Shown here in pieces: positions 8,829 to 19,267 of a stretch of DNA of 37,440 bases; the first letter of the stretch is position 1; each line of letters opens with the position of its first letter. The notes under the pieces were generated by a model. That model was given only the letters and a program-made list of their open reading frames with translations, made no database searches and had not been told where the DNA came from. Source of the DNA: Prorocentrum cordatum (taxonomy: Eukaryota; Sar; Dinophyceae; Prorocentrales; Prorocentraceae); NCBI GenBank assembly GCA_963575745.1, contig CAUYUJ010002725.1, positions 207,030-244,469 on the forward strand, written 5' to 3'. The translations under genes were made by a program, and so were the position numbers.

Positions 8829-11800
8829 ATGATGGCTGCCATCTTCCGCGCCCTCGCGCTGCTGCACCTGCTGCCACGGCTGCTGGCCGCGTCCGCTTGT
8901 CCAGACGCGGCGTGCGGCGCAGGCGAGCCGGCAGAGGAAGCCGCGTTGCTTCAGAGCATCTCCAGGAGGGGCGACGCCCGGAGCATCCCGGCGGTGCCGC
9001 CGTCCCTGCTGTCCGGGGCAGCGCCTGCTCCTGGCTCGGCGGGGCCCTACCCCGTGAAGTGCTATGCGGGCCAGAGCACGCAGTGCCCAGGCAGCTCGGA
9101 CCAGTGCGCGGGCAACCAGTGCTGCCCCGGCATCCCGTGGAGCGGCGGCAAGACCTTCCCGTGCCCATCCGCCACCAGCGTCGAGGCCTCGAACTGTGCC
9201 AGCAGCCAGAAGGCCTGGTACTGCGCAGCGTCCTCGGACATCCCGGCGGTGCCGCCGTCCCATGTGTCCGGGCCAGCGCCTGCTCCTGGCTCGGCGGGGC
9301 CCTACCCCGTGAAGTGCTATGCGGGCCAGAGCACGCAGTGCCCAGGCAGCTCGGACCAGTGCGCGGGCAACCAGTGCTGCCCCGGCATCCCGTGGAGCGG
9401 CAACAAGACCTTCCCGTGCCCATCCGCCACCAGCGTCGAGGCCTCGAACTGTGCCAGCAGCCAGAAGGCCTGGTACTGCGCAGCGTCCTCGGCGCTGCAG
9501 GGCAGCTCGACCAGGAGGGGCGACGCCCAGAGCATCCCGGCGGTGCCGCCGTCCCTGCTGTCAGGGGCAGCGCCTGCTCCTGGCTCGGCGGGGCCCTACC
9601 CCGTGAAGTGCTATGCGGGCCAGAGCACGCAGTGCCCAGGCAGCTCGGACCAGTGCGCGGGCAACCAGTGCTGCCCCGGCATCCGTGGAGCGGCCAACAA
9701 GACATCCCGTGCCTCTCGCCATCAGCGTCGAGGCCTCGAAACTGCGGCGCCAGCGACCAGAAGGCCTGGTACTGCGCAGCGTCCTCGGACATCCCGGCGG
9801 TGCCGCCGTCCCTGCTGTCAGGGGCAGCGCCTGCTCCTGGCTCGGCGGGGCCCTACCCCGTGAAGTGCTATGCGGGCCAGAGCACGCATGCCCAGGCAGC
9901 TTTCGGACCAGTGCGCGGCAAACCAGTGCTGCCCGGCATCACGTGGAGCGGCCAACAAGACCTTCCCGTGCCCATCCGCCACCAGCGTCGAGGCCTCGAA
10001 CTGTTGGCCAGCAGCCAGAAGGCTAGGTACTGCGCAGCGTCATCGCGCGCAGGGCAGCCGACCAGGTATGCGACGCCCAGAGCATACCGTCAAGAACGAT
10101 CTGTTAGTAACAGGCGGCAGCGCCTGCTCCTGGCTCGGCGGGGCCCTACCCCGTGAAGTGCTAGTGCGGGCAGAGCCACGCAGTTGACCAGGCAAGCTCG
10201 GACAGGCGCGGGACAAAAAAAAAAAAAACCAGTGCTGACCCGGCCAATCCGTGGAGCGGCAACAAGACCTTCCCGTGCCCATCCGCCACCAGCGTCGAGG
10301 CCTCGAACTGCGCCAGCGACCAGAAGGCCTGGTACTGCGCAGCGTCCTCGGACATCCCGGCGGTTCCGCCGTCCTGCGTCTGGCGGCAGCGCCTGCTCCG
10401 GCTCGGCGGAAGCAGCGGGGCCTACCCCGTGAAGGCCTATGCGGGCCAGAGCACGAGTGCCCCGGCAGCTCGGACCAGTGCGCGGGCAACCAGTGCTGCC
10501 CCGCATCCCGTGAGAGCGGCAACAAGACCTCCTCCCATTGCCCATCGCCACCAGCGTCGAGGCCTCGAATTGTGCCAGCGACCAGAAGGCCTTGGTTACT
10601 GCGCAAGCGTCTCGGCGCTGCAGGGCAGCTCGACCAGGAGGGGCACGCCAGAGCAATTCCGGCGGATGACTGCAGGGCGCTATGTCTCCGGGGCAGCGCC
10701 TGCTCCTGGCTCGGCGGGGCCCTACCCCGTGAAGTGCTATGCGGGCCAGAGCACGCAGTGCCCAGGCAGCTCGGACCAGTGCGCGGGCAACCAGTGCTGC
10801 CCCGGCATCCCGTGGAGCGGCAACAAGACCTTCCCGTGCCCATCCGCCACCAGCGTCGAGGCCTCGAACTGCGCCAGCGACCAGAAGGCCTGGTACTGAG
10901 GGCCGCGTCCTGGCGCTGCAGGCAGCTCGACCAGGAGCGGCGACGTCCAGAGCATCCCGCGGTGGAGCCGTCCCTGCTGTCCGGGGCGCGCCTGCCTCCT
11001 GGCTCGGCGGGGCCCTACCCCGTGAGTGCTATTGCGGGCCAGGAAGCACGCTTGCCCAGGCAGCTCGGACCAGTGCGCGGGCAAAACCAGTGCTGCCCCG
11101 GCATCCCGTGGAGCGGCAACAAGACCTTCCCGTGCCCATCCGCCACCAGCGTCGAGGCCTCGAACTGCGCCAGCGTCCAGAAGGCCTGGTACTGCGCAGC
11201 GTCCTCGGCGCTGCAGGGCAGCTCGACCAGGAGGGGCGACGCCCAGAGGCTCCCGGCGGTGCCGCAGCCCCTGCTGTAGGGGGCAGCGGCATGCTCGGCT
11301 CGGCGGGGCCCTACCCCGTGAAGTGCTATGCGGGCCAGAGCACGCAGTGCCCAGGCAGCTCGGACCAGTGCGCGGGCAACCAGTGCTGCCCCGGCATCCC
11401 GTGGAGCGGCAACAAGACCTTCCCGTGCCCATCCGCCATCAGCGTCGAGGCCTCGAACTGCGCCAGCGACCAGAAGGCCTGGTACTGCGCAGCGTCCTCG
11501 GGCGATGCCAGGGCAGCTCGACCAGGAGGCGGCGAGCCCGGAGCATCCGCGGTGCCGGGCTCCTGCTGTCCGGGGCAGGCACGCTCCTGGCTCGGCGGGG
11601 CCCTACCCCGTGAAGTGCTATGCGGGCCAGAGCACGCAGTGCCCAGGCAGCTCGGACCAGTGCGCGGGCAACCAGTGCTGCCCCGGCATCCCGTGGAGCT
11701 GCAAACAAAGACCTTCCCGTGCCCATTCCGCCCACCAGCGTCGAGGCCTCGAAACTGTGCCAAGCAGCCAGAAGGGCTGGTAACTGCGCAGGCGGGCATC

Positions 11801-12384
11801 GGCGATCTGCGGCAGCTCGACCAGGAGGGGCGACGCCCAGAGCATCCCGGCGGTGCCGCAGGCAGTCCCTGATGTCCGGGGCCACGGCTGATTCCTGGCT
11901 CGGCGGGGCCGTTACCCCGTGAGTGCATGCGGGCCAGAGCACGCAGTGCCAGGAGCTCGGACCAGGCGCGGGCAACCAGTGCTGCACCGGCATCCGTGGA
12001 GCGGCAACAAGACATTCCGTGCCATCCGCCACCAGCGTCGAGGCCTCGAACTGTGCCAGCAGCCAGAAGGCCTGGTACTGCGCAGCGTCCTCGGCGCTGC
12101 AGGGCAGCTCGACCAGGAGGGGCGACGCCCAGAGCATCCCGGCGGTGCCGCCGTCCCTGCTGTCCGGGGCAGCGCCTGCTCCTGGCTCGGCGGGGCCCTA
12201 CCCCGTGAAGTGCTATGCGGGCCAGAGCACGCAGTGCCCAGGCAGCTCGGACCAGTGCGCGGGCAACCAGTGCTGCCCCGGCATCCCGTGGAGCGGCAAC
12301 AAGACCTTCCCGTGCCCATCCGCCACCAGCGTCGAGGCCTCGAACTGCGCCAGCGACCAGAAGGCCTGGTACTGCGCGCCGTAG
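8829..12384 (+). CDS. secreted protein of 12 tandem 8-cysteine units
   Basis: The ATG at 8829 opens a signal peptide (hydrophobic FRALALLHLLPRLLAASA) and a short pro-region containing EEAALLQ. Twelve units follow of about 85-98 codons, each with GPYPVKCYAGQSTQCPGSSD at its core (unit cores near 9047, 9296, 9590, 9846, 10138, 10416, 10716, 11008, 11304, 11596, 11906 and 12194). Each intact unit has eight cysteines spaced C-x7-C-x6-C-x4-CC-x12-C-x10-C-x8-C, suggesting four disulfides and a compact extracellular module. Pro/Ala/Ser linkers join the units; several contain STRRGDAQS with a dibasic pair. The frame is clean to about 9690 and again over the last unit or two, ending WYCAP then TAG at 12382-12384. 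Between them many one-base indels and a run of 14 A (near 10214) break it. No family is named with confidence. Function unknown; secretion is inferred. Confidence 0.8.
8985..12384 (+). repeat. ~290-bp tandem repeat array inside the gene, 12 copies
   Basis: Units recur at intervals of about 250-310 bp. The two shorter intervals (units 1-2 and 3-4) use a brief linker lacking the STRRGDAQS segment. Outer units are nearly identical to each other; inner units (about 9690-12050) carry many small indels yet few coherent substitutions. Confidence 0.9.
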
Positions 12385-12550
12385 CGGCGCCACAGCAGAG
12401 TGAGTTTTTCGGCACATCCACCTGGTGGGTCACAGGTTCTGCGTTAGCGGACGTGGCTGCAGGCTATTTTTGCTCCCCCCGCTCTCGCTCCCTCAACCCT
12501 CCCCCCACTCTCGCTCCCTCCCTGTTCCTCCCCCCCTTCCCCTCAGCCCG

Positions 12551-12862
12551 ATGGCCAAAGGACCGTGCCCGATCTCAGAGCGGGAGCGGCGCGTCGCGTT
12601 GCGTAGCCGCACTTGGGTTGAACGCTTCGCCGAGTCATTCCAGCAATGGCATTTGATTTGTGGTCAACGGAGTGCCGCACGTCGCGCGGCGTACAGGCTG
12701 CGGGAGGTGCTGTACGTCCTTGTGGAGGCTTCTGCAATGCACTGGCAGATCATTGAACGAGAGCGCGGTTACAACTACTCGACGCGGAGATCCGAAAGAG
12801 CGCTTTCTACCGTTACTGGCAAGCCCCCCCACGGTTCGAACCGAACCCCCCCTGGGGGGTAA
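12551..12862 (+). CDS. hypothetical protein, uncertain
   Basis: An open frame from ATG 12551 (MAKGPCPISERERRVALRSR onward) runs about 100 residues with a fairly natural mixture of charged and aromatic residues, then degenerates into Pro/Gly from a C-rich run before its stop. It follows a pyrimidine-rich stretch (12471-12545) that could be a splice-acceptor tract ending in CAG near 12547. No domain is recognised. A minus-strand frame also spans the region, so support is modest. Confidence 0.25.
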   Translation: MAKGPCPISERERRVALRSRTWVERFAESFQQWHLICGQRSAARRAAYRLREVLYVLVEASAMHWQIIERERGYNYSTRRSERALSTVTGKPPHGSNRTPPGG

Positions 12863-13378
12863 AATCCCCCCCTTCCGAACAGGGGGGAGGGGAGGGGGAA
12901 GGGAGAGGAGACCCCTTTATCACCAAGGTTCGAACAGGGTCGGGGGGGGGGCGGCCTCGGCCTCAGCCGCAGCCCCTCCTTGGGATGGGGGGGAGGAAAT
13001 TTGCCCCCCCCCCCCCCCCCTCCTCGTTTTCAGGACTGGGGGGGGGAGGGGAATTGTCCAGTCAAGCCACGGCCTTGGCAACGCTTGGACATGTATATTT
13101 TGTTTCTGCGATGATCATCGAGGAGCCTGGGCCATTCTGCGGCATCGTGCGGAAAATCAATGCACGAAACCGAAGCTTGCACGGGGAATGGACGTCCAGG
13201 CGATGGCAAGCGGTACCTCGCGCTCCCTCATATCCCAATGTGTGTATGTCATTTTCATGGCACGTCTCGCTGAGAGCATTTGTCTGTGAGTATCCGGGTG
13301 TGTAAATGGACTGGTGCCCCCCACATGAGGTGTTGAAGCTGGTACATCGTCACAATCTGCTAGAGGAGTACGGGGGAG
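12830..13378. repeat. G and C homopolymer-rich stretch, no gene
   Basis: Runs of G (12938-12950, 13038-13045) and a run of about 20 C (13002-13022) dominate. The rest to 13378 has no supported gene. Confidence 0.6.
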
Positions 13379-13446
13379 AGGGAGGAGGAGGAGGAGGAGG
13401 AGGAGGAGGAGGAGGAGGAGGAGGAGGAGGAGGAGGAGGAGGAGGG
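13379..13446. repeat. (GGA)n tract
   Basis: Uninterrupted GGA/GAG trinucleotides on the plus strand. Confidence 0.9.
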
Positions 13447-13806
13447 AGTGAAGAGGAGTGATGAGGGAAGTGAGGATTTTCTGGACATCCGCAGCCACAG
13501 CCGCCTCAGAGGCAGTCAACTCAGTCCAGCTCTACCGTCACTCCCGATCGCTTGGAATGGATTGTTTTGCAGAGCCTTGACCACACCTCCTTTCTCCGAG
13601 CGTTTCCCGCAGACCACGCCCCTTTATTCCTGGTCTGGATCCGACGCTCTGGAGGGAGAGAGCCGATAGGGCACGGGCCTTCCTGGCCGAAACGGACGAC
13701 ACTCCCATCACTGCAACCGGCCACGATGCACCCATGACCGACCTCTCGCAGGCGCGTCGGGTCCACCCGCGGCTTGTTGAAACGGTTCCCTGGAGGAGGG
13801 CACTGT

Positions 13807-14178
13807 TCAGAACGCGAGCTCTTGAGACTTCCACTTTGTTGCCAAAACCTGCCTACCCAGCTCTACGAGTGTGGTGGCCTCGCTTCTCTCGGTGCAGGGT
13901 GGGGGGGATGGTCTCGACACGCTGAACCTCTCAAGGTCAGTGCGAGACCATCTCTCCATCAAATTTGCTGCAATAGAGGTGACCGCTTGGGCCACCTTCA
14001 AATCAAAATTTGGCGCCTGGGCCTCAGGACCCGAGGAACTGGGGTGCAAGGGGGCCCCATCCTTAGCTGCGGTGTCCGCAGCATTGCTCCCCAAGACATG
14101 CAGGCGCTCGGACAACGGCAGAGACTGGTCATCCTCCCGACTGGCCTTAATTGATGGGCCTGTTCTCCACCACCACCA
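13807..14178 (-). pseudogene. RNase H-like tail of a non-LTR retrotransposon
   Basis: The minus-strand frame between stops at 14179 and 13807 contains VLGSNAADTAAKDGAPLHP, which matches the C-terminal RNase H signature of retroelements (G-N-x-x-A-D-x-x-A, then a His-Pro). About 70 further residues follow (DLKVAQAVTSIAANLMERW and onward) before TGA. Composition favours this frame over the overlapping plus-strand frames. The rest of the domain and the reverse transcriptase are absent; the upstream side abuts the duplicated segment starting at 14207. It is a truncated, probably dead copy. A related fragment lies on the plus strand at 31455-32069. Confidence 0.5.
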
Positions 14179-14206
14179 TCATAAGTTGGAGGGGGAGGGG
14201 TTCCTT

Positions 14207-14840
14207 GTGGCAACACTCAAGACGGGCGTGAGTGCAGTTACAGCCGACCCGCATGATAAGGATGGGCAACCTTCCCAAGGGTACCCTTGTATCCCTGCCT
14301 CCTCAGCCCATCCTTGGCCACTTTCGTTGGCCGCGCCCCGCTAGCAAAGCTTCGACATGGCCTGCCAAGGCCCTTGCATCCTTACCGCGCATCCTTACTA
14401 TACGGGTCGACCGTACCCATCGGGATGGGATTTGGTCGCGAATCTCGAGTGGCCCAGCGACGCGCGGACCCGGCTCTCGCAGATCCATGGCTCGCGCGGG
14501 CGCGTGATGCTGGTGGCGACGACACCGTCGACAACGACGATGACGATCATGGTGATGGTAATCGTGGTGGCGATGATAACGAGGGCGACGACATCGGTGA
14601 CGATGATGACGATTGTGGTGATGATGACGACGACTCTGGTAATGATGCTGGTGACGATGACTTTGGCAATGGTGATGAGTATGGTGCTGACGAGGGATGA
14701 AGAAGTGAGCCCGCCGAAATGCTGCAAGTCCGACTTTGCCGCATTGAGGACCAAGGGTGTTCGTATGCGTTTGGAGAAAACTGTGTTGAACGTTTGTCCC
14801 TTCCAGCCGCGTTTCGGCTTGCCATCGTTTGTTCAACGGT
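14207..14840 (+). repeat. 634-bp duplicated segment, copy 2, ending at the assembly gap
   Basis: Matches 6044-6677 almost base for base and is cut off by the run of N at 14841. It includes a family A MITE and the GAT/GAC tract. Confidence 0.85.
14239..14415. mobile_element. MITE family A, copy 2 (inside the duplication)
   Basis: Same 177 bp as 6076-6252, with TA on both ends and the CAGCCGACCCGCATGATAAG terminus. It travelled with the duplicated segment, so it is not an independent insertion. Confidence 0.7.
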
Positions 14841-14940
14841 NNNNNNNNNNNNNNNNNNNNNNNNNNNNNNNNNNNNNNNNNNNNNNNNNNNNNNNNNNNN
14901 NNNNNNNNNNNNNNNNNNNNNNNNNNNNNNNNNNNNNNNN
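14841..14940. other. assembly gap (100 N)
   Basis: Exactly 100 undetermined bases, a conventional scaffold gap of unknown true length, flanked on the left by a near-identical repeat and on the right by a CT microsatellite (14941-14972). Confidence 0.99.
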
Positions 14941-14972
14941 CTCTCTCTCTCTGTCTTCTCTTTCTCTCTCCT

Positions 14973-15540
14973 TCGGTATCAGCTTGAGCAGAGACCTGGT
15001 CTCGCCTCGTCGGCTAGCTCGCAGGCGCCAATGACGCGGTGAACGAGGAGGGATGGCGAGGGAGGGCGAGGGATGAGAAAGGAAGGAGGTTGGCTTGGAC
15101 TGCCCGTGGAGACTATGTTGGACCTGGGTCTCATATTTGCTTCGTTCATGGTAAACTGATGGTGATGATGATTGATTGATTGAGCCAGAGGGGGAGAGAC
15201 AGAGAGGGATATTAGAGTTTGTCAGGTTGATTGAAGTTGGTTGCCACTGGAGAACAATGATGGATGCGACAGATGATTCAATTGACTCTGCAACACGATC
15301 CAGCTCATTTTGCGCGACGCAGGACGGGAATATTTACAGCCAGACATATCGATTATTGTAAGTCTTACCAAGGGCCATCTAGGATGTGACGAAACCAGCA
15401 TCACAGCCAGTCTCAACGTTACATCAACGGTTTTTGTTTGACAACGTGTCATCAACGTTAGCGTCGCGCCACATTCGGGCACGCTGCGCGAATAGCCCGT
15501 GTTTCCAGCGCCTTGGCGCCGCACCCGCAGCGCCCTTGTT
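14973..15540. other. no gene seen
   Basis: Moderate-complexity DNA with a short TGAT repeat (15165-15180). Open frames on both strands are short and show no motif. Confidence 0.4.
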
Positions 15541-15562
15541 GGTGACCATGCGCGGGGGTGTC

Positions 15563-15652
15563 AATGTCTGTGTCTGTCTGTCTGTCTGCCTGTCAGTCTG
15601 TCCGCCCGTCTGTCTGTCCCTGCCTGCCTGCCTGCCTGCCTGCTTGCCTGCC

Positions 15653-15689
<37 letters not shown>

Positions 15690-15692
15690 GCC
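15563..15692. repeat. (TGTC/TGCC)n microsatellite
   Basis: Tetranucleotide TGTC and TGCC repeats with few interruptions; Cys/Leu/Ser-rich frames here are products of the repeat. Confidence 0.9.
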
Positions 15693-16782
15693 AGTCCGGT
15701 TGCACGGGGGGGGAGCGGAGGAGAGTGTCGGGGAGAGAATCCAGAGATTGAGGCAAGCAGGCCGCGCAGGCAGAATCTGAAGGTGGGGGCAGCCAGAGGC
15801 AGGGGGCGGCAGCGACAGGGCGAGGGTGCGAGGGGGGGGGGGCCTTATCTGGAAGGTGCCGGTGCCAGCATGCGAAGGCTCGACAGCCAGGCAAGTTGCT
15901 TGTGCTCCAAGGAACGCGCACGCTGCGCCGGTGCCTGCTCGCGGCGGGGACAGCCCACCCTCGATCGCGCGCGCGATTGCCCCGTCCTCCCCGCTTCTCC
16001 CCCTCGCCTCCCTGCCCCTCCTCGTTTCCCCGCCCCGCCTCTGTCTACCCCGCCCTCGCCGCTTCGGGCCCCTGCCCACCCCCGCCCCTTGTCGCACCCC
16101 GCGGGGGAGGTCCAGCTGAAGCAGTTGCGGCTCTCCCGTCCGATCAAGGCCTTCTCCAGATCGGTCCCCTCCCGAAGTCCATCCTGTTCCGTTTCTCGAG
16201 GCGGATGCGGCCGTGGCGACGGAAGGCTTCGGGGGGCCCAGACAGGAGAAGCGCCGGGCAGGGCCGCCGTTTTTCTCGACTGCTCCCCGCCCCCCCTGAG
16301 CCGCTGACATCCGCTGATTTGTTTGTTTTCACTCCGCGGCCCCAAAGGTCTCGTTGCGCTCAGCCGCCGGGTTCGCAATCGCGGGGTGTTCCGCGTGCTC
16401 GCTCTCTGTTGTGGCTTTTCTGAAGAGTCGCCAATCGGGCGCTCTTCTGCCCGCGCGTCCCGCAGGATGCACGGCTTAGTGGTGGTGGTGGCCCCGGAGG
16501 TCACGACCGCTTCCCCGGGGGTCGCCTTCCGTCCCAAATCCGTTTCGGCCGGCCCTGAGGGCCCGACGTCGGGCCCCTGAAGCCAGACTTGAGGAAAGCC
16601 TGGGGCCCTGCGGGGGCCTCTTGGAGCCTGGACTTCACGGACCCCCAGAGGCTTCTGGAAACCGTCGTTGACGTCACCGTTGACGTCCACTCCCACCGGC
16701 CCCCGAGCCTCCAGAGCGAGGAGGGGTTGCAGGGAAAGTTGAGGTCAGCAGGGAGGGGACCTCGCCCGTATTGAATGAGGCA
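15693..16782. other. pyrimidine-rich region with possible unassigned exons
   Basis: A long C/T-rich tract (15970-16105) leads to an AG near 16109 and a GC-rich open stretch (16110-16300) in which two plus-strand frames look weakly coding. A second stretch, 16589-16774, contains SWSLDFTDPQRLLETVVDV. Neither has a recognisable domain nor a convincing splice pair, so no gene is called. Confidence 0.25.
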
Positions 16783-16957
16783 TACTGTCAACCCGCACAG
16801 TAAGGATGAACAATTTTCCAAGGCTGCCCTTGCATCCTTCCCCTTCGGCCCATTCTTGGGAGCCTTCGCTGGCCGCGCCCCGCTCGCAAAGTGCCGACAT
16901 GGCCATCCAGGGCCCTTGCATCCCCATCGTGCGTCCTGACGATGCGGGCTGACTGTA
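16783..16957. mobile_element. MITE family A, copy 4
   Basis: TA then CTGTCAACCCGCACAGTAAG on the left; the right end, reverse-complemented, reads TA then CAGTCAGCCCGCATCGTCAG. TA is preserved on both sides. This is an independent, more diverged insertion. Confidence 0.65.
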
Positions 16958-17089
16958 GCGCCGCAAATCTGGAAGGGCTCCCACGAGGGCGCGAAAATAT
17001 TCTCGCTTCGCGGTCATCGTTCCTTCTCCCCCTCCTCCCCGTTTTCCTTTTCTCCCTTTGGTGGGGCGGCGCGGGAGCGCGAAGCTATC

Positions 17090-17114
17090 CGCGCTCCGCG
17101 CTTCGCGGAGCGCG
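17090..17114. repeat. perfect 11-bp hairpin with 3-base loop
   Basis: CGCGCTCCGCG, loop CTT, CGCGGAGCGCG. Related GCGCGAAGC words surround it, so it probably arose from a local GC-rich repeat. Confidence 0.6.
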
Positions 17115-17156
17115 AAGCGCGAAGTTGGGAGCCCTTGAGTCTGCTTCTGGGCCCGA

Positions 17157-17346
17157 GGAGGAGGAGGAGGAGGAGGAGGAGGAGGAGGAGGAAGGAGAGG
17201 AGGGAGGAGCGGAAGGCGGAGGCGGAGTAGCGGGAGGAGGAGGGCTGAGAGGAGGAGGAGGAGGAGGAGGAGAGGGAAGGAGGAGGAGGAGGAGGAGGAG
17301 GGAGTGGAGGAGGAGGATGACGAGGAGGAGGAGGAAGAGGAGCCTC
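17157..17346. repeat. (GAG)n tract, first
   Basis: GAG/GGA-rich plus strand producing Glu, Gly and Arg runs. Confidence 0.85.
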
Positions 17347-17517
17347 CCCCGCTCCGCGGCGCGTGCCCCGCAGAGGCCATCTTCGAGCCGGCCCCCGACG
17401 GCAGCGGCGACCAGCACGAGCACGTCGAGGCGCCTCGCCGCGCCGCCGCTCGCGGGGGGGGGGACGGGGGCGTGCTCCTGGGTCCTGGGCGGCCCCGTCC
17501 CCCCGTCCTCCTCCGTC
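17347..17517 (+). other. GC-rich island between GAG tracts, possible exon
   Basis: Normal-complexity DNA. One plus-strand frame reads AEAIFEPAPDGSGDQHEHVE and is preceded by CCCCGCAG, a plausible acceptor. The frame runs directly into Glu-rich repeat on both sides, so it could be an acidic protein exon or nothing. Confidence 0.2.
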
Positions 17518-17672
17518 CCGGAGGAGGAGGAGGAGGAGGAGGAGGAGAGGAGGAGGAGGAGGAGGAGGAGGAGGAGGAGCGAGAGGAGGAGGAAGGGGAG
17601 GAAAAGGAGGAGGATGAGGAGGAGGAGGACGAGGAGGAGGAGGAAGAGGAGGAGGAGGAGGAGGGGGGAGTC
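17518..17672. repeat. (GAG)n tract, second
   Basis: GAG/GGA-rich plus strand in the same orientation as the tract at 17157-17346. The stretch from 17673 to 17984 shows no supported gene. Confidence 0.85.
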
Positions 17673-17984
17673 TGGGCCGCGTGGGGCCCTCCCAGGTAGG
17701 ACTCGGGCGGCGGCCCCCCCCCTGCCAATTACGGGCGCGCCAAAGAGGGGGGGACGACCATGGGGGTGTGGATGTCGTGGCCAGGGCCGTGGTGCCGCCC
17801 AGACTTCACGTCCCCCCCCCTCTTCTTTCGGCGCGTCCTCTGGCTCCCGCTCGTCCGCGCACGCGTCTCGGGCCAAGATGCGCCCCCCCTCTTCTTTTTC
17901 CTGGCCGCTTTCTTCGGCGCACGCGGCCCCCCAATGGCAAGTTTCCTCTTGTCTTTCGCGGTCTTGTGTTTTCCCCCTTCTACA

Positions 17985-18430
17985 GGTGGCTTATTATTAT
18001 CATTGTTATTATTATTCTTATTATCATTATTATCATTATTATTATTATCATTATTAATATAATTACTATTCTTGTTATTGTTGTTATTATTGTTATTATG
18101 GTGTTCAGTATCAGTCGTATTAGTTGTATTATTTGTAGTTTGTAATACGATTGTTATTTTGATGATTCGTATGCTTATGATGTGTAGTATTACTGTTGTT
18201 GCTTTATTTTCGTATTATTATTGTTGTTAGCAGTACAACAAGTATATGTACGATTCGTAATCGTATTGTTGATCTGATGCTTTTACGTGTCCGTGTCATA
18301 CATAGCATTGTTTGTGCTATTCATATTATTCGTATTCGTAGTAGTGTTGTTGTTTTTATTGTCATCGTTCGTATTCTGAATATTATCACTCGTATTGCTA
18401 TTCTTATCGTTAGTCTTATCCGAATGAGGG
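17985..18430. repeat. AT-rich island with (TTA)n microsatellite
   Basis: TTATTA/ATTATC repeats (17990-18110) grade into T-rich DNA with GTATTGTTGTT words. Composition is sharply different from the GC-rich surroundings. No gene. Confidence 0.8.
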
Positions 18431-18794
18431 CGCCGAACGGTCATTCATTATCCCTGGGTGCGTGGCTGAAGTGGTCTTGCTCGGTGCGGATTGCTGTTGT
18501 TGTTGGTGCTATTGTTGTTGTTGCTATTGTTACTGATGCTGCTGTTGTTGTTGTTGGTGTTGATGCTCTTGTTGTTGTCCAGGCGCCATTCTCCGGTGCC
18601 GCAAAGGGCCCGGCCCATATGGCCGGTCAGCAGACCGCTCTGTATCTCTGTCGGAAATCTAAAGCATATTTGTTTTGATCACCTCCTCCGGGGCACATGC
18701 TGTTTTTTCAATTGAAGAGCCCTTTCCAGGGCTCGCACCCATTTTTTTAATGAGGGGAAATATTGGGTCTCAGAATTGGGTTGTTGGCCCCTGG
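18431..18794. repeat. (TTG)n tract and CAATTG-containing repeat block
   Basis: TTG/GTT repeats occupy 18490-18582. A block at 18705-18755 (TTTTTTCAATTGAAG, then GGGCTCGCACCCATTTTT) recurs in inverse orientation at 24075-24125, next to the other members of the inverted repeat family. Confidence 0.5.
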
Positions 18795-18975
18795 TTTACA
18801 ACTACAGCAACAACAACAGCAATCATGTTAGTAAGTTATTATGCACTCGCGTGTCATTCAACACGTATATCCTGAACCCTCATGCCCGCATTTTTCGTCT
18901 TCGATCGCACCCACTTTGGGGTATACCTTTCTTACCTGCAACGTGTATTTCGTGCAACCTCTGCGGCAGGGGAGG
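18795..18975 (+). repeat. dispersed repeat R, copy I
   Basis: A CAA/AAC-rich leader (CAACAACAACAGCAA) is followed by a conserved ~130-bp block with CTCGCGTGTCATTCAACACG, GAACCCTCATGCCCGC and CTTCGATCGCACCC. The same architecture appears at 20490 (plus) and, reversed, at 24600 and 25405. Confidence 0.6.
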
Positions 18976-19022
18976 AGAGGTCGGATTGAAGGAAGGGACA
19001 AGGGGAAAGGAGTAATATTGAG

Positions 19023-19023
<1 letters not shown>

Positions 19024-19090
<67 letters not shown>
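19024..19090. repeat. (GA)n microsatellite
   Basis: GAGAGA repeats with occasional AAAG interruptions. Confidence 0.9.
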
Positions 19091-19267
19091 TAGCAGAAGG
19101 GGGGCTAGGAACAGACAACACATTGCAGAACCCGACGGGCAGATCGGGCGGATAGGCCCTAACGGGCGGGTCGGGAAGGGCCCAGGCGGCCTGGTCGAGC
19201 AAGCGGGTTGTTGAAGCGTGCGTCCTGAATGAATCGCGAGGAAGTCTCAAGCGATAGCACGATCTGC

